From the NCBI RefSeq assembly GCF_017349355.1, contig NZ_JAFMPM010000008.1, forward strand, positions 620,001 through 684,000: a DNA stretch of 64,000 nucleotides, in the 5' to 3' direction. The position numbers and the translations under genes were made by a program. The stretch is from Thiothrix fructosivorans. GTDB lineage: Bacteria; Pseudomonadota; Gammaproteobacteria; Thiotrichales; Thiotrichaceae. Below the pieces are notes generated by a model that saw only the letters and a program-made list of their open reading frames with translations, did no database searches and was not told where the DNA came from. This document shows, in pieces, positions 32,059-42,298 of this stretch; the stretch's first letter is position 1, and each line of letters starts with the position of its first letter.

Positions 32059-35000
32059 CCCCATTCGTCCACCTCCGCCTCCACACCGAATACTCGCTGG
32101 TCGACAGCACCATCCGCATCAAACCGCTGATGAAAGTCGCCGCGAGCAAAGACTTACCCGCCCTCGCCATTACCGACCAAAACAATTTCTTCGGCTTGGT
32201 AAAATTTTACAAAGCTGCGATGGGCGCAGGCATCAAACCCATCTTCGGTCTCGACCTGTTGCTAGCCGACGAACAAGGCACGGATACCTTATTCCACGCC
32301 ATCCTGCTGTGCCAAAACAACATCGGCTACCGCAATCTCACCAAACTCGTGTCCCGCGCTTACCAACAAGGGCAAGTACTGGGTTTGCCGCGTGTGCAAC
32401 GCGAGTGGATCAAAGAGTTCAGCGACGGCGTGATCATGCTCTCCGGCGGACGCGATGGTGATGTCGGGCAAGCCTTGCTCTCCGGCAACCAAGAACTCGC
32501 CGACAAGCGTCTGCAAGAATGGCTGGAAACTTTCCCCGATCGCTACTATTTAGAGCTGCAACGCACCGGGCGCGATGGCGAAGAAGACTACATCCACGCC
32601 GCCATCGACCTCGCCCTTGCGCACGACATCCCCGTAGTCGCCACCAACGACGTGCGTTTCACCGCCGAATCCGATTTTGCTTCCCACGAAGCGCGAGTGT
32701 GCATCCGTGACGGCTATGTGCTGGCAGACCCGAAACGCCCGAAACGCTACAGCCCGCAGCAATATTTACGCACGGGCGACGAAATGGCGGAACTGTTCGC
32801 CGACATTCCCAGTGCCATCAGCAACACGGTCGAAATCGCCAAACGCTGCAACGTGTCGCTGACTTTGGGCAAAAACTACCTGCCACAATTCCCGATTCCC
32901 GCAGGGCTTACCGAAGCCGAATACTTCTGCCAAGTCAGCGAAAAAGGGCTGGAAGAGCGTCTCGATTTCCTTTACGGCGACAAATACCCACGCGGCACGC
33001 CCGCCTTTGCCGAAAAGCGCAAGGTGTACGATGAACGCCTGAAAATCGAACTTGATGTTATCAATGAAATGGGGTTTCCCGGCTACTTCCTGATCGTTGC
33101 CGACTTCATCCAATGGGCAAAAGATAATGGTATCCCGGTAGGCCCAGGGCGGGGTTCAGGTGCGGGTTCACTGGTGGCGTATGCGCTGAAAATCACCGAC
33201 CTTGACCCGCTCGCTTACGACTTGCTGTTTGAACGTTTTCTCAATCCAGAACGTGTGTCGATGCCAGACTTCGATATCGACTTCTGCATGGATGGGCGTG
33301 ACAAAGTGATTGATTACGTTGCCAGAACTTACGGTCGCAATCAGGTGTCGCAAATCATTACCTACGGCTCGATGGCAGCAAAAGCGGTGGTGCGCGACGT
33401 GGGGCGGGTGTTGGGGCATCCCTACGGTTTTGTGGATCGGATTGCCAAACTGATTCCGTTCACCATCGGCATTACTCTGCAAGATGCCTTGGGGATTAGT
33501 GAGAAATCGAAAAAAGATTCTGAACTGATTTCCCCCGATTTGATTGAATTGTCCGAGCGCGACGAAGAAGTTAAATCCTTACTGGACTTGGCAATTTCAC
33601 TGGAAGGTTTGTCACGTAACACCGGCAAACACGCGGGTGGGGTATTGATTTCCCCGACTGACTTGACCGATTTCACCGCGATTTGTTGCGAAGAAAACGG
33701 CGAAGGCGTGGTCTCGCAATTCGACAAAAATGACGTGGAAGACATCGGGCTGGTCAAGTTCGACTTTTTGGGTTTGCGCAACCTCACCATTATCGACTGG
33801 GCCTTGCAGACCATTAACCGTCAGCAAGCGGCGAAAGGCTTGCCGCCCGTCGACATTAACCGCATTCCGTTGGACGACAAAGCCAGCTTTGATTTGCTGA
33901 AAGCACAAAAAACCACTGCCGTGTTCCAGCTTGAATCACGCGGCATGAAAGACCTGATCCGCCGCTTGCAGCCTGATGTATTCGAGGATGTTGTGGCGTT
34001 GGTGGCACTGTTCCGCCCCGGCCCGTTGCAATCGGGCATGGTGGACGATTTCATCAACCGTAAGAAGGGGATTGCCAAGGTCGAATACCCGCACCCCAGT
34101 TTGGAGCAAATCCTCAAGCCGACTTACGGCGTGATTGTTTACCAAGAACAGGTTATGCAGATTGCGCAAGTCCTCGCTCAGTACACGCTGGGTGGTGCGG
34201 ACATGCTGCGCCGTGCCATGGGTAAAAAGAAACCGGAGGAGATGGCGAAACAGCGTTCCATTTTCATGGAAGGCTCGCGTAATAATAATGTCGATGACGC
34301 ACAGTCTGGCTATATCTTTGATTTGATGGAGAAATTCGCGGAATATGGCTTCAACAAATCGCATTCCGCCGCCTACGCGCTCGTCGCCTTCCAAACAGCA
34401 TGGCTAAAAGCCCATCACCCCGCCGCATTCATGGCAGCGGTGATGTCGGCGGATATGGACAATACCGAAAAAGTCGTCACGTTGCTGGATGATTGCCGCC
34501 AATTGAATTTGCAGGTGTTGCCCCCCGACATTAACCGTTCCGAATACCAGTTCACGGTGGATGATCAAAACCGCATTATCTACGGTTTGGGGGCGGTCAA
34601 GGGCGCAGGTGAAGCGGCGCTGAGTGTGCTGGTCGAGATTCGCAACAAAGACGGCGCGTTCCAATCATTAACTGACTTGTGCCGCCGTTCCGGTTCACAA
34701 AAAGTGAATCGCCGTGTGTTGGAAACGCTGATTAAATCCGGCGCGTTCGACTCATTAGGCGGTACACGTCGCGCCATGCTCGAATTCTTGCCTGAAGCGA
34801 TGCGGATGGCAGAGCAATACAACCGCAACCAAGGCACGGGGCAAACCGACTTATTCGGCGGCTTATTTGGCGGTGGCGTAGCGGAGTCGACTCCCGAAGC
34901 CACGCTACCTACGCGTGACGAGTTCCCCGAAAAAGAACGGTTGCAGCTCGAAAAAGAAACCTTGGGGCTGTACTTGACGGGGCATCCACTGGATGAATAC

Positions 35001-35588
35001 AAGGAGGAGATTGCGGGGTTAGGCAGCCGCAAAAAGTTAGCCGATATTGCCGAAGACGATGGCACAAAATACCGCCGCGAAGCCGTCACGCTTGCCGGAT
35101 TAGTCAGCAGTGTGCGTACCCAGCATACCGATAATGGCAAACGCGCCTTCGTGCAGCTTGACGACAATACCGCTTATTACGAAGTGATGATTTTCACCGA
35201 TACCTTCACCCAATACGGCGCATTGTTGGAAAAAGAAGCCTGCGTGGTATTGGAAGGCACGCTCGACACCGATCAGCGTACTGGCAAAACCCGTTTGCGG
35301 GTGGAAAAAGTTCATGATATGAAATCAGTGCGGGAAAACTTCTTGCGTAAGTTGCTGCTGAAAGTGGATGCAACGCAAGCCGCGCAACACGCGGTATTGG
35401 CAAATTTGCAGCAATGCTTACAACCTGCCACGGCAGCAGGCACATTCCCGATTGCCATTGAATACCGCAATGCGGCGGCGCAATCGGAATTACGCCTCGC
35501 AGGCAGTTGGACGTTGCCGCTGGATGATGCCGGTTTACGTGATTTGCGGCAGATGTTGGGCAAGGAAAATGTTAGTTTGGTGTTTTAG
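32055..35588 (+). CDS. dnaE: DNA polymerase III alpha subunit
   Basis: 1177 aa, the usual DnaE length. It has a PHP domain (FVHLRLHTEYSLVDS at the start), a palm with the catalytic aspartates in PDFDIDFCMDGR, a beta-clamp-binding and helix-hairpin-helix region, and an OB fold in the last 200 residues (VTLAGLVSSVRTQHT). It is the replicative polymerase. Its ATG overlaps the stop of the HNH gene by 4 nt, and no spacer is left for a promoter, so transcription must come from within or before the defence genes. In many gammaproteobacteria dnaE follows other genes such as accA or rnhB, so this location is unusual. Confidence 0.97.
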   Translation: MTPFVHLRLHTEYSLVDSTIRIKPLMKVAASKDLPALAITDQNNFFGLVKFYKAAMGAGIKPIFGLDLLLADEQGTDTLFHAILLCQNNIGYRNLTKLVSRAYQQGQVLGLPRVQREWIKEFSDGVIMLSGGRDGDVGQALLSGNQELADKRLQEWLETFPDRYYLELQRTGRDGEEDYIHAAIDLALAHDIPVVATNDVRFTAESDFASHEARVCIRDGYVLADPKRPKRYSPQQYLRTGDEMAELFADIPSAISNTVEIAKRCNVSLTLGKNYLPQFPIPAGLTEAEYFCQVSEKGLEERLDFLYGDKYPRGTPAFAEKRKVYDERLKIELDVINEMGFPGYFLIVADFIQWAKDNGIPVGPGRGSGAGSLVAYALKITDLDPLAYDLLFERFLNPERVSMPDFDIDFCMDGRDKVIDYVARTYGRNQVSQIITYGSMAAKAVVRDVGRVLGHPYGFVDRIAKLIPFTIGITLQDALGISEKSKKDSELISPDLIELSERDEEVKSLLDLAISLEGLSRNTGKHAGGVLISPTDLTDFTAICCEENGEGVVSQFDKNDVEDIGLVKFDFLGLRNLTIIDWALQTINRQQAAKGLPPVDINRIPLDDKASFDLLKAQKTTAVFQLESRGMKDLIRRLQPDVFEDVVALVALFRPGPLQSGMVDDFINRKKGIAKVEYPHPSLEQILKPTYGVIVYQEQVMQIAQVLAQYTLGGADMLRRAMGKKKPEEMAKQRSIFMEGSRNNNVDDAQSGYIFDLMEKFAEYGFNKSHSAAYALVAFQTAWLKAHHPAAFMAAVMSADMDNTEKVVTLLDDCRQLNLQVLPPDINRSEYQFTVDDQNRIIYGLGAVKGAGEAALSVLVEIRNKDGAFQSLTDLCRRSGSQKVNRRVLETLIKSGAFDSLGGTRRAMLEFLPEAMRMAEQYNRNQGTGQTDLFGGLFGGGVAESTPEATLPTRDEFPEKERLQLEKETLGLYLTGHPLDEYKEEIAGLGSRKKLADIAEDDGTKYRREAVTLAGLVSSVRTQHTDNGKRAFVQLDDNTAYYEVMIFTDTFTQYGALLEKEACVVLEGTLDTDQRTGKTRLRVEKVHDMKSVRENFLRKLLLKVDATQAAQHAVLANLQQCLQPATAAGTFPIAIEYRNAAAQSELRLAGSWTLPLDDAGLRDLRQMLGKENVSLVF

Positions 35589-35594
35589 ACGCGA

Positions 35595-36584
35595 CTAACG
35601 CACCTTCGTCATCACCACACCAATCATATTGGTGCGCGATTGCTTCAGCCGTTCATACGCGGCATGAAGTGGGCGGCGGCGTGTTTCATTACACGCTACC
35701 ACCAATAACGTGGCATGGACGCGGTTGCCAATCAGCAACGCGTCCGCCATGCCCATCACGGGCGGTGAGTCAATAATGACCAGATCAAAATCGACATTGC
35801 CTTGCTCAGCATTCGTGATCAATTGGCTCAGACGTTCGCTGGAAAGCAATTCAACCGCGTGCGGCGTAATGGGGCCAGATGAAATGATGTGCAAATTCGG
35901 GATAAACGTCTTGCGGATCAAGCCATCAAGCGTGTTCTCCATCCCCGCGAGGTAATTACCCAAGCCTTTGGTATTGTCGCAGCCGAAATGTTTGTGCAAA
36001 GTAGGGCGGCGCAAGTCGGCATCAATCAGTAAGACTTTCGTGCCTGCTTGCGCATATTGTGTGGCGAGGTTGATACTGGTGCTGCTTTTTCCCTCAGAGG
36101 CATCCGTGCTGGTAATATTGATGACTTTGGGTTGGCTTTGCTGGGTCACGAGTAGTAAATTGTTGTGCAAGGCACGGAAGGCGGCGGCAACGGCTGAATC
36201 GGGGTATTTGGCACTTTGAAACGCATAGCTACCTGCCTGTTTGTTAATTACTGGCGCAATACCCAACAGTGGGATGGGTAAGACTCGCGCTAACATATCC
36301 CGCCCTTTAATGGTGGCATCGCTGCCTTCGCGGATAAACGCGGCAAGCACACCCGCGCACAACCCGAGGATAAAGCTCAGCACAAAGTTGCGTGGCAGGT
36401 TAGGTTGCAAACCTTCTAGTGTAAATAAGGTGAATAAAAAAACCGTGAGGTAGACACCCAGTAGGGTTTTTTCTCGCCGCTGGGTGATAACGCGAAATTT
36501 GTGAAGTTCTTCACGCAAGGATGTGCCACCTGTTTCAAAAGCAGGCACTTGGATAAAGCCCCGTTCGGATTTTTCTATGCTCAT
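35595..36584 (-). CDS. Bacterial tyrosine kinase-like/CpsD-CapB ATPase with membrane anchor
   Basis: A 329-aa protein (ATG at 36602 would add six residues). Two TM helices at about residues 42-60 and 65-84 are followed by a MinD-like ATPase domain: Walker A' STDASEGKSSTSINLATQYA, Walker A region VLLIDADLRRPTLHKHFG, Walker B VIIDSPPVMGMADAL. This is the C-terminal part of Wzz/Wzc-type polysaccharide co-polymerase kinases, but it lacks the long periplasmic Wzz domain and the C-terminal Tyr cluster that Wzc autophosphorylates. No polysaccharide genes surround it. Confidence 0.8.
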   Translation of the reverse strand: MSIEKSERGFIQVPAFETGGTSLREELHKFRVITQRREKTLLGVYLTVFLFTLFTLEGLQPNLPRNFVLSFILGLCAGVLAAFIREGSDATIKGRDMLARVLPIPLLGIAPVINKQAGSYAFQSAKYPDSAVAAAFRALHNNLLLVTQQSQPKVINITSTDASEGKSSTSINLATQYAQAGTKVLLIDADLRRPTLHKHFGCDNTKGLGNYLAGMENTLDGLIRKTFIPNLHIISSGPITPHAVELLSSERLSQLITNAEQGNVDFDLVIIDSPPVMGMADALLIGNRVHATLLVVACNETRRRPLHAAYERLKQSRTNMIGVVMTKVR

Positions 36585-36602
36585 GATTGCCCCATTCCCC
36601 AA

Positions 36603-36840
36603 TTTAGCCCTGAGTTAGTTAATTATACATAAGAAAATATAATTTGCATGACTCTGATACGGTTTCAATAAACATAATTCATTCCTCTCTATACAATAGA
36701 TCAGTTCATTACCATTAAGTTTCCACGAAACCTTACATAGACACTCTGTCGGGCAACGCGTAAAATGCACTCCTACTAAATTCTTTCGACGGGATGAGCC
36801 AAGCCTCATCCCGTTTCGTATGTAGACTTCGGAGGTTCTT
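36603..36840 (+). promoter_or_regulatory. carA leader region with a strong hairpin
   Basis: This 238-bp divergent spacer holds a 10-bp hairpin ACGGGATGAG (36789-36798) / CTCATCCCGT (36805-36814), 6-nt loop, ending 17 nt before the GGAGG of carA. The upstream part (36603-36720) is AT-rich and probably holds both promoters, but I cannot fix them. No clear ArgR box was found. Confidence 0.45.
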
Positions 36841-37980
36841 TTGAACAAGCAAGCACTGCTGGTGCTGGAAGACGGGAGTGTTTTCCACGGGCGTTCCATC
36901 GGCTGTGATGGCCAAACCACAGGTGAAGTGGTCTTTAATACCGCACTGACAGGCTATCAGGAAATCCTGACTGACCCGTCGTATTCACGTCAAATCGTCA
37001 CGCTGACTTACCCGCATATTGGTAACGTCGGTGTCAATCAGGAAGATTGCGAATCTACCCAAGTCCACGCGGCTGGGCTGATCGTGCGCGATGTGCCAGC
37101 GGTTTACAGTAGCTGGCGGGCAGAAGAATCACTGCCTGACTATTTAGCACGCAACAACGTTGTCGCGATTGCCGACATCGACACACGCCGTTTGACGCGC
37201 ATCTTGCGTGAAAAAGGCGCACAACGTGGCTGCATCATGGCAGGTGAAAACTTGTCCGTGGATGTGGCACTGGACGCGGCACGTTCCTTCCCCGGCTTAA
37301 AAGGCATGGATTTGGCGAAAGAAGTCACCGTCAAAACCAGCTATGTGTGGACAGAAGGCAGTTGGCAATTAAATCCCGCCACCCCACGCCCATCAACCGC
37401 TGACAATGCCGAATTCAATATCGTCGCTTACGATTACGGTATCAAAACCAATATCTTACGCATGTTGGTGGATCGTGGTTGCCGCGTCACCGTTGTGCCT
37501 GCACAAACCCCCGCCGCAGATGTACTGGCGATGAAACCAGATGGCGTATTCCTCTCCAACGGTCCCGGCGACCCAGAGCCATGCGATTACGCCATTGCTG
37601 CAATCCGCGAAGTATTGGAGCAAAAAGTCCCCACGTTCGGTATCTGTCTCGGTCATCAATTACTCGGTTTAGCCAGTGGCGCGAAAACTGTCAAAATGAA
37701 ATTCGGGCATCACGGTGCAAACCATCCGGTGCAAGATTTGGACAGCAAGCGCGTGATGATCAGCAGCCAGAACCACGGTTTTGCGGTCGATGAAACCACG
37801 CTGCCTGCCAACGTGCGTGCTACGCATCGCTCCTTGTTTGATGGAACGTTGCAAGGCATCGAACGCACTGACTGCCCCGCAGTGAGTTTCCAAGGACACC
37901 CCGAAGCCAGCCCCGGCCCGCACGACGTAGCCCCTGTATTCGACCGTTTCATTGAGATGATGAGAGCCGCACATGCCTAA
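36841..37980 (+). CDS. carA: Carbamoyl-phosphate synthase small (glutaminase) subunit
   Basis: 379 aa from a TTG start at 36841 with GGAGG 5 nt upstream. [20 protein letters not shown] begins it. The class-I glutaminase triad is visible: Cys in [13 protein letters not shown], with His and Glu in [10 protein letters not shown]. It supplies ammonia from glutamine to CarB. Its stop overlaps the carB start by 8 nt. Confidence 0.97.
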   Translation: MNKQALLVLEDGSVFHGRSIGCDGQTTGEVVFNTALTGYQEILTDPSYSRQIVTLTYPHIGNVGVNQEDCESTQVHAAGLIVRDVPAVYSSWRAEESLPDYLARNNVVAIADIDTRRLTRILREKGAQRGCIMAGENLSVDVALDAARSFPGLKGMDLAKEVTVKTSYVWTEGSWQLNPATPRPSTADNAEFNIVAYDYGIKTNILRMLVDRGCRVTVVPAQTPAADVLAMKPDGVFLSNGPGDPEPCDYAIAAIREVLEQKVPTFGICLGHQLLGLASGAKTVKMKFGHHGANHPVQDLDSKRVMISSQNHGFAVDETTLPANVRATHRSLFDGTLQGIERTDCPAVSFQGHPEASPGPHDVAPVFDRFIEMMRAAHA

Positions 37981-40900
37981 ACGCACTGACATTAAAAGCA
38001 TTCTGATTATTGGTGCAGGCCCGATCATTATCGGTCAGGCGTGCGAATTCGACTATTCCGGTGCGCAAGCGTGTAAAGCCTTGCGTGAGGAAGGCTACCG
38101 CGTCATTCTGGTCAACTCCAACCCCGCGACCATTATGACCGACCCGAACATGGCGGATGCGATTTACATTGAGCCAATCCGCTGGGAAACCGTCGCCAAA
38201 ATCATTGAAAAAGAACGCCCTGACGCATTATTGCCAACAATGGGTGGGCAAACCGCGCTCAATTGTGCGCTTGATCTTTCCCGCCACGGCGTGCTGGAAA
38301 AGTTCGGTGTGGACATGATCGGTGCGAACGAAGTCTCCATCGACATGGCAGAAGACCGCCAGAAATTCAAAGTAGCGATGGATGAAATCGGTTTGGAATC
38401 CGCCCGTTCCGGCGTAGCCCATACGATGGACGAAGCCCGTGCGGTGCAAGCCACCCTTGGCTTCCCCGTGGTTATTCGCCCCTCATTCACGATGGGCGGC
38501 AGCGGCGGCGGTATTGCCTACAATAAGCAGGAATTTGAAACCATCGTGGCGCGTGGCTTGGATATGTCGCCGACCACCGAAGTTTTGCTGGAAGAATCCC
38601 TGCTTGGCTGGAAAGAGTATGAAATGGAAGTCGTGCGTGACCGCAATGACAACTGCATCATTATCTGTTCCATCGAAAACCTTGACCCGATGGGGATTCA
38701 CACGGGTGACTCGATCACGGTAGCCCCTGCGCAAACCCTGACCGACAAGGAATACCAGTTACTGCGCAATGCGTCGATTGCAGTTCTGCGCAAAATCGGT
38801 GTCGATACTGGCGGCTCTAACGTGCAGTTTTCGGTCAACCCGAAAAACGGGCGCATTATCGTGATCGAAATGAACCCGCGTGTATCGCGCTCTTCCGCAC
38901 TGGCTTCCAAAGCGACAGGCTTCCCGATTGCGAAAGTCGCGGCGAAACTGGCGGTTGGCTACACGCTGGATGAATTGCGTAACGAGATTACCGGCGGGGC
39001 AACGCCTGCGTCATTCGAGCCGTCCATCGACTACGTTGTGACCAAAATCCCGCGTTTCACCTTCGAGAAATTCCCGCAAGCCGACTCGCGTTTGACCACG
39101 CAAATGAAGTCCGTGGGCGAAGTCATGGCGATGGGGCGCACCTTCCAAGAGTCGTTCCAGAAAGCCCTGCGCGGTTTGGAAACCGGTATCGACGGCTTGA
39201 GCGAACGTATTGATCCACAAGACCCGGATGCGAAAGACACCTTGCGTCGTCAACTGACCGAAGCCAGTTCCGAACGTATTTTGTACGTGGCGGATGCCTT
39301 CCGCTTGGGTCTGAGCATCGAAGATTTGTTCGCGCAAACCAGCATTGACCCGTGGTTTTTGGTGCAAATCAAAGAGCTGGTCGATATGGAAAATGGTTTG
39401 AAAGACCGTTTGCTGAATAGCATTAGCGTCGACGAAATGCGGGCATTGAAGCGCAAAGGCTTCTCCGACCGTCGCTTGGCTAAACTGTTGCACGAAACCG
39501 AGAAAACGGTGCGGGTGGCACGTCACAAGCTCAATGTGCGCCCGGTTTACAAGCGCGTCGATACCTGCGCGGCAGAATTTGCCACCAATACCGCGTACAT
39601 GTATTCCACTTACGAAGAAGAGTGCGAATCCAACCCGACCGACCGTAAGAAAATCATGGTGTTAGGCGGCGGCCCTAACCGTATCGGGCAAGGCATTGAA
39701 TTCGACTACTGCTGCGTCCATGCCGCGTTAGCGTTGCGCGATGATGGCTTTGAAACCATTATGGTCAACTGCAACCCGGAAACCGTTTCCACCGACTACG
39801 ACACCTCCGACCGTCTGTATTTCGAGCCGCTGACGCTCGAAGACGTGATGGAAATCGTCGATCTGGAAAAGCCTTACGGCGTGATCGTGCAATACGGTGG
39901 GCAAACCCCACTGAAACTGGCGCGTGATCTCGAAGCTCTGGGTGCGCCGATTATCGGTACCTCGCCCGATTCCATCGACTTGGCGGAAGACCGTGAACGT
40001 TTCCAACAATTGATCCACAAACTCGGCTTGAAACAGCCGCCGAACCGCACCGCTAGAAGCATTGAAGAAGCGGTACGTTTGGCAGACGAAATCGGCTACC
40101 CCTTGGTGGTGCGTCCGTCTTACGTGCTGGGCGGACGGGCGATGGAAATCGTTTACCACGAAAACGAATTGCGCCGTTACATGACCACAGCGGTGTCCGT
40201 GTCGAATGATTCGCCGGTATTGCTCGACCGTTATCTGGATGATGCGATTGAAGTGGACGTGGACGCGATTTGCGACGGCGAAAACGTGCTGATTGGCGGC
40301 ATTATGCAGCACATCGAACAGGCGGGTATTCACTCCGGTGACTCGGCATGTTCCTTGCCACCGTATTCCTTGCGTGCGGACATCCAGGATCAATTGCGCG
40401 AGCAAATGGTACGCATGGGCAAAGCCCTCAACGTTATCGGCTTGATGAACGCGCAATTTGCCATCAAAGGCGACGATGTTTACGTGCTGGAAGTGAACCC
40501 GCGTGCCTCACGTACCGTGCCATTCGTGTCCAAAGCGATTGGTCGTCCGCTGGCAAAAGTCGCGGCACGTTGCATGGCTGGTCAAAGCTTGGCAAGCCAG
40601 AATACACTGAACGAAATCATCCCGTCCTACTACGCGGTGAAAGAAGCGGTATTCCCGTTCATCAAATTCCCCGGCGTTGACCCCATCCTCAGCCCAGAAA
40701 TGAAATCCACGGGCGAAGTGATGGGCGTTGGCAGAACGTTTGCTGAAGCCTTCGGGAAAGCGCAATACGCAGCGGGTGAAGTTTACCCAACGTCCGGCGT
40801 GGCGTTCATCAGTGTGCGGGAAGCTGACCGCCGTCACCTGAAAGAAGTGGGTGATATGTTGATCGGACAAGGTTTCAAAGTCGTTGCCACCCGTGGTACG

Positions 40901-41203
40901 GCACGCGAATTGCAGAACGTCGGGGTAAAATGCGAAATCGTTAACAAAATGCGTGAAGGTCGTCCTAATATCGTTGACATGATCAAGAACGAGGAAATCG
41001 ACCTGATCGTGAACACGACCGAAGGTGAGCAATCGACGCGTGACTCGTTTGAGATTCGCCGCGAAGCCTTGCAGCACAAAGTGACCTACACCACCACGAT
41101 TGAGGGTGCGCGGGCGTTGTGCATGGCGATGGCCTACACTGACAGTGAACAGGTTTACTGTTTGCAAGATTTACATCGGGAAATAACAGAACAAGGGGTT
41201 TGA
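37973..41203 (+). CDS. carB: Carbamoyl-phosphate synthase large subunit
   Basis: 1076 aa, the normal length. Two homologous ATP-grasp halves both start [14 protein letters not shown]... and [14 protein letters not shown]..., and both carry [16 protein letters not shown] motifs. The last 130 residues form the MGS-type allosteric domain ([15 protein letters not shown]). It makes carbamoyl phosphate for arginine and pyrimidines and tunnels ammonia from CarA. Full length and undamaged. Confidence 0.98.
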   Translation: MPKRTDIKSILIIGAGPIIIGQACEFDYSGAQACKALREEGYRVILVNSNPATIMTDPNMADAIYIEPIRWETVAKIIEKERPDALLPTMGGQTALNCALDLSRHGVLEKFGVDMIGANEVSIDMAEDRQKFKVAMDEIGLESARSGVAHTMDEARAVQATLGFPVVIRPSFTMGGSGGGIAYNKQEFETIVARGLDMSPTTEVLLEESLLGWKEYEMEVVRDRNDNCIIICSIENLDPMGIHTGDSITVAPAQTLTDKEYQLLRNASIAVLRKIGVDTGGSNVQFSVNPKNGRIIVIEMNPRVSRSSALASKATGFPIAKVAAKLAVGYTLDELRNEITGGATPASFEPSIDYVVTKIPRFTFEKFPQADSRLTTQMKSVGEVMAMGRTFQESFQKALRGLETGIDGLSERIDPQDPDAKDTLRRQLTEASSERILYVADAFRLGLSIEDLFAQTSIDPWFLVQIKELVDMENGLKDRLLNSISVDEMRALKRKGFSDRRLAKLLHETEKTVRVARHKLNVRPVYKRVDTCAAEFATNTAYMYSTYEEECESNPTDRKKIMVLGGGPNRIGQGIEFDYCCVHAALALRDDGFETIMVNCNPETVSTDYDTSDRLYFEPLTLEDVMEIVDLEKPYGVIVQYGGQTPLKLARDLEALGAPIIGTSPDSIDLAEDRERFQQLIHKLGLKQPPNRTARSIEEAVRLADEIGYPLVVRPSYVLGGRAMEIVYHENELRRYMTTAVSVSNDSPVLLDRYLDDAIEVDVDAICDGENVLIGGIMQHIEQAGIHSGDSACSLPPYSLRADIQDQLREQMVRMGKALNVIGLMNAQFAIKGDDVYVLEVNPRASRTVPFVSKAIGRPLAKVAARCMAGQSLASQNTLNEIIPSYYAVKEAVFPFIKFPGVDPILSPEMKSTGEVMGVGRTFAEAFGKAQYAAGEVYPTSGVAFISVREADRRHLKEVGDMLIGQGFKVVATRGTARELQNVGVKCEIVNKMREGRPNIVDMIKNEEIDLIVNTTEGEQSTRDSFEIRREALQHKVTYTTTIEGARALCMAMAYTDSEQVYCLQDLHREITEQGV

Positions 41204-41207
41204 AGCG

Positions 41208-41693
41208 ATGAGTACAAGACCACCGCTAACATTAAAAGGCTCAGAACGCTTGAAGGCTGAATTGCAGCGTTTGAAAACCGAAGATCGCCCGCAAATTATT
41301 CAGGCGATTGCGACAGCGCGGGAACACGGTGATTTGAAAGAAAATGCTGAATATCACGCAGCGCGTGAGCAGCAAAGTTTCTGTGAAGGACGCATCAAGG
41401 AGCTGGAAAGCAATTTGTCGATGGCGCAAATCATTGATGTTGCTGTGGTCGGTGCTGCCAACCCCGGCAAAGTCGTGTTTGGTGCAACGGTTGAGCTGGA
41501 AGCTGTCGAGTCCGGTGAAACCATCACCTACCAAATCGTGGGTGACATTGAAGCGGACATTAAGCACAACCGTATTGCTATTTCTTCGCCGATTGCGCGT
41601 GCCATGATCGGTAAGGAAGAGGGCGATGTCGCGGTGGTGCAAGCGCCCAGCGGTGTGCGTGAATACGAAATCGTTGCGGTTACTTACCAATAG
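41208..41693 (+). CDS. greA: Transcription elongation factor GreA
   Basis: 161 aa. The N-terminal coiled-coil hairpin holds the acidic tip ([20 protein letters not shown]), followed by the C-terminal globular FKBP-like domain. It helps backtracked RNA polymerase cleave its transcript. It starts 4 nt after carB, forming the common carAB-greA transcript. Confidence 0.97.
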   Translation: MSTRPPLTLKGSERLKAELQRLKTEDRPQIIQAIATAREHGDLKENAEYHAAREQQSFCEGRIKELESNLSMAQIIDVAVVGAANPGKVVFGATVELEAVESGETITYQIVGDIEADIKHNRIAISSPIARAMIGKEEGDVAVVQAPSGVREYEIVAVTYQ

Positions 41694-42298
41694 TGGCTAA
41701 TCACTTTACCCACATCGGCTTGCTGCAACACGGCGCGGTGGAAGCTGGGGACGTATTCTGCGGTGAATTGGAAACCCCGTTAAGCAAAGCGGGCTGGAAA
41801 CAGCTTAAGCAAGCTTTCGGAAAGGCTGGTGCGGACTGGGATGCCGTTATTACGTCACCGCGAATGCAATGTGCTGCCTTTGCCGAATGGTTTGCGCAAA
41901 AGCATGATTTGCCGCTGGTGCGGGATGAACGCTTGCGGGAAATCCATTTCGGTGAGTGGGAGGGGCATACCCCGCAAGCCGTTATGTCAACCGATACCGA
42001 AAAGTTAGCCGAATGGTGGGTGAATCCTGCCCAAGTTACCCCGGCGGGGGGCGAGAGTTTTGGCGATTTTCGCGCTCGCGTCTTGGATGCTTGGACAGAA
42101 TTAGCGCGGGCTTATCGGGGTGAACGGGTACTAGTGGTGACGCACGCAGGCGTGATCCGCGTCATTATGGCGCACGTTTTGCAAATGTCCGATGAGCGTT
42201 TGTTGGCATTGAATGTTGAATACGGTGCGTTGACGCGTTTGCGGGTGTTGCGTGACCGTGGTGGCGAGTGGGCAAGCCTGATTGCTCACGGTTGCTAA
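41693..42298 (+). CDS. CobC-like histidine phosphatase with altered RHG motif
   Basis: 201 aa from a GTG sharing one base with the greA stop. The phosphoglycerate mutase fold is clear (LREIHFGEWEGHTP, VVTHAGVIRVIM with the second His). The first motif reads LLQHGAVEAGD, so the Arg of RHG is Gln, and in TSPRMQCAAFAEW the second phosphate-binding Arg is also replaced by Gln. CobC removes the 5'-phosphate of alpha-ribazole in cobalamin assembly. Position next to a CobS-like gene supports this, but two active-site arginines are missing, so either the enzyme is weak or its role has changed. Confidence 0.78.
   Translation: MANHFTHIGLLQHGAVEAGDVFCGELETPLSKAGWKQLKQAFGKAGADWDAVITSPRMQCAAFAEWFAQKHDLPLVRDERLREIHFGEWEGHTPQAVMSTDTEKLAEWWVNPAQVTPAGGESFGDFRARVLDAWTELARAYRGERVLVVTHAGVIRVIMAHVLQMSDERLLALNVEYGALTRLRVLRDRGGEWASLIAHGC

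Noticed and set aside
34580-35167. 195-aa open frame antisense to dnaE
   Set aside because: Shadow of dnaE; Ser/Pro-rich without domain and without start signals.
36615-36920. 101-aa minus-strand frame across the carA leader
   Set aside because: It overlaps the carA start and lacks a proper ribosome site; the carA leader and divergent promoters explain the region.
39728-40456. 242-aa open frame antisense to carB
   Set aside because: It lies wholly within carB, has no ribosome site, and its length is explained by the codon bias of the opposite strand.
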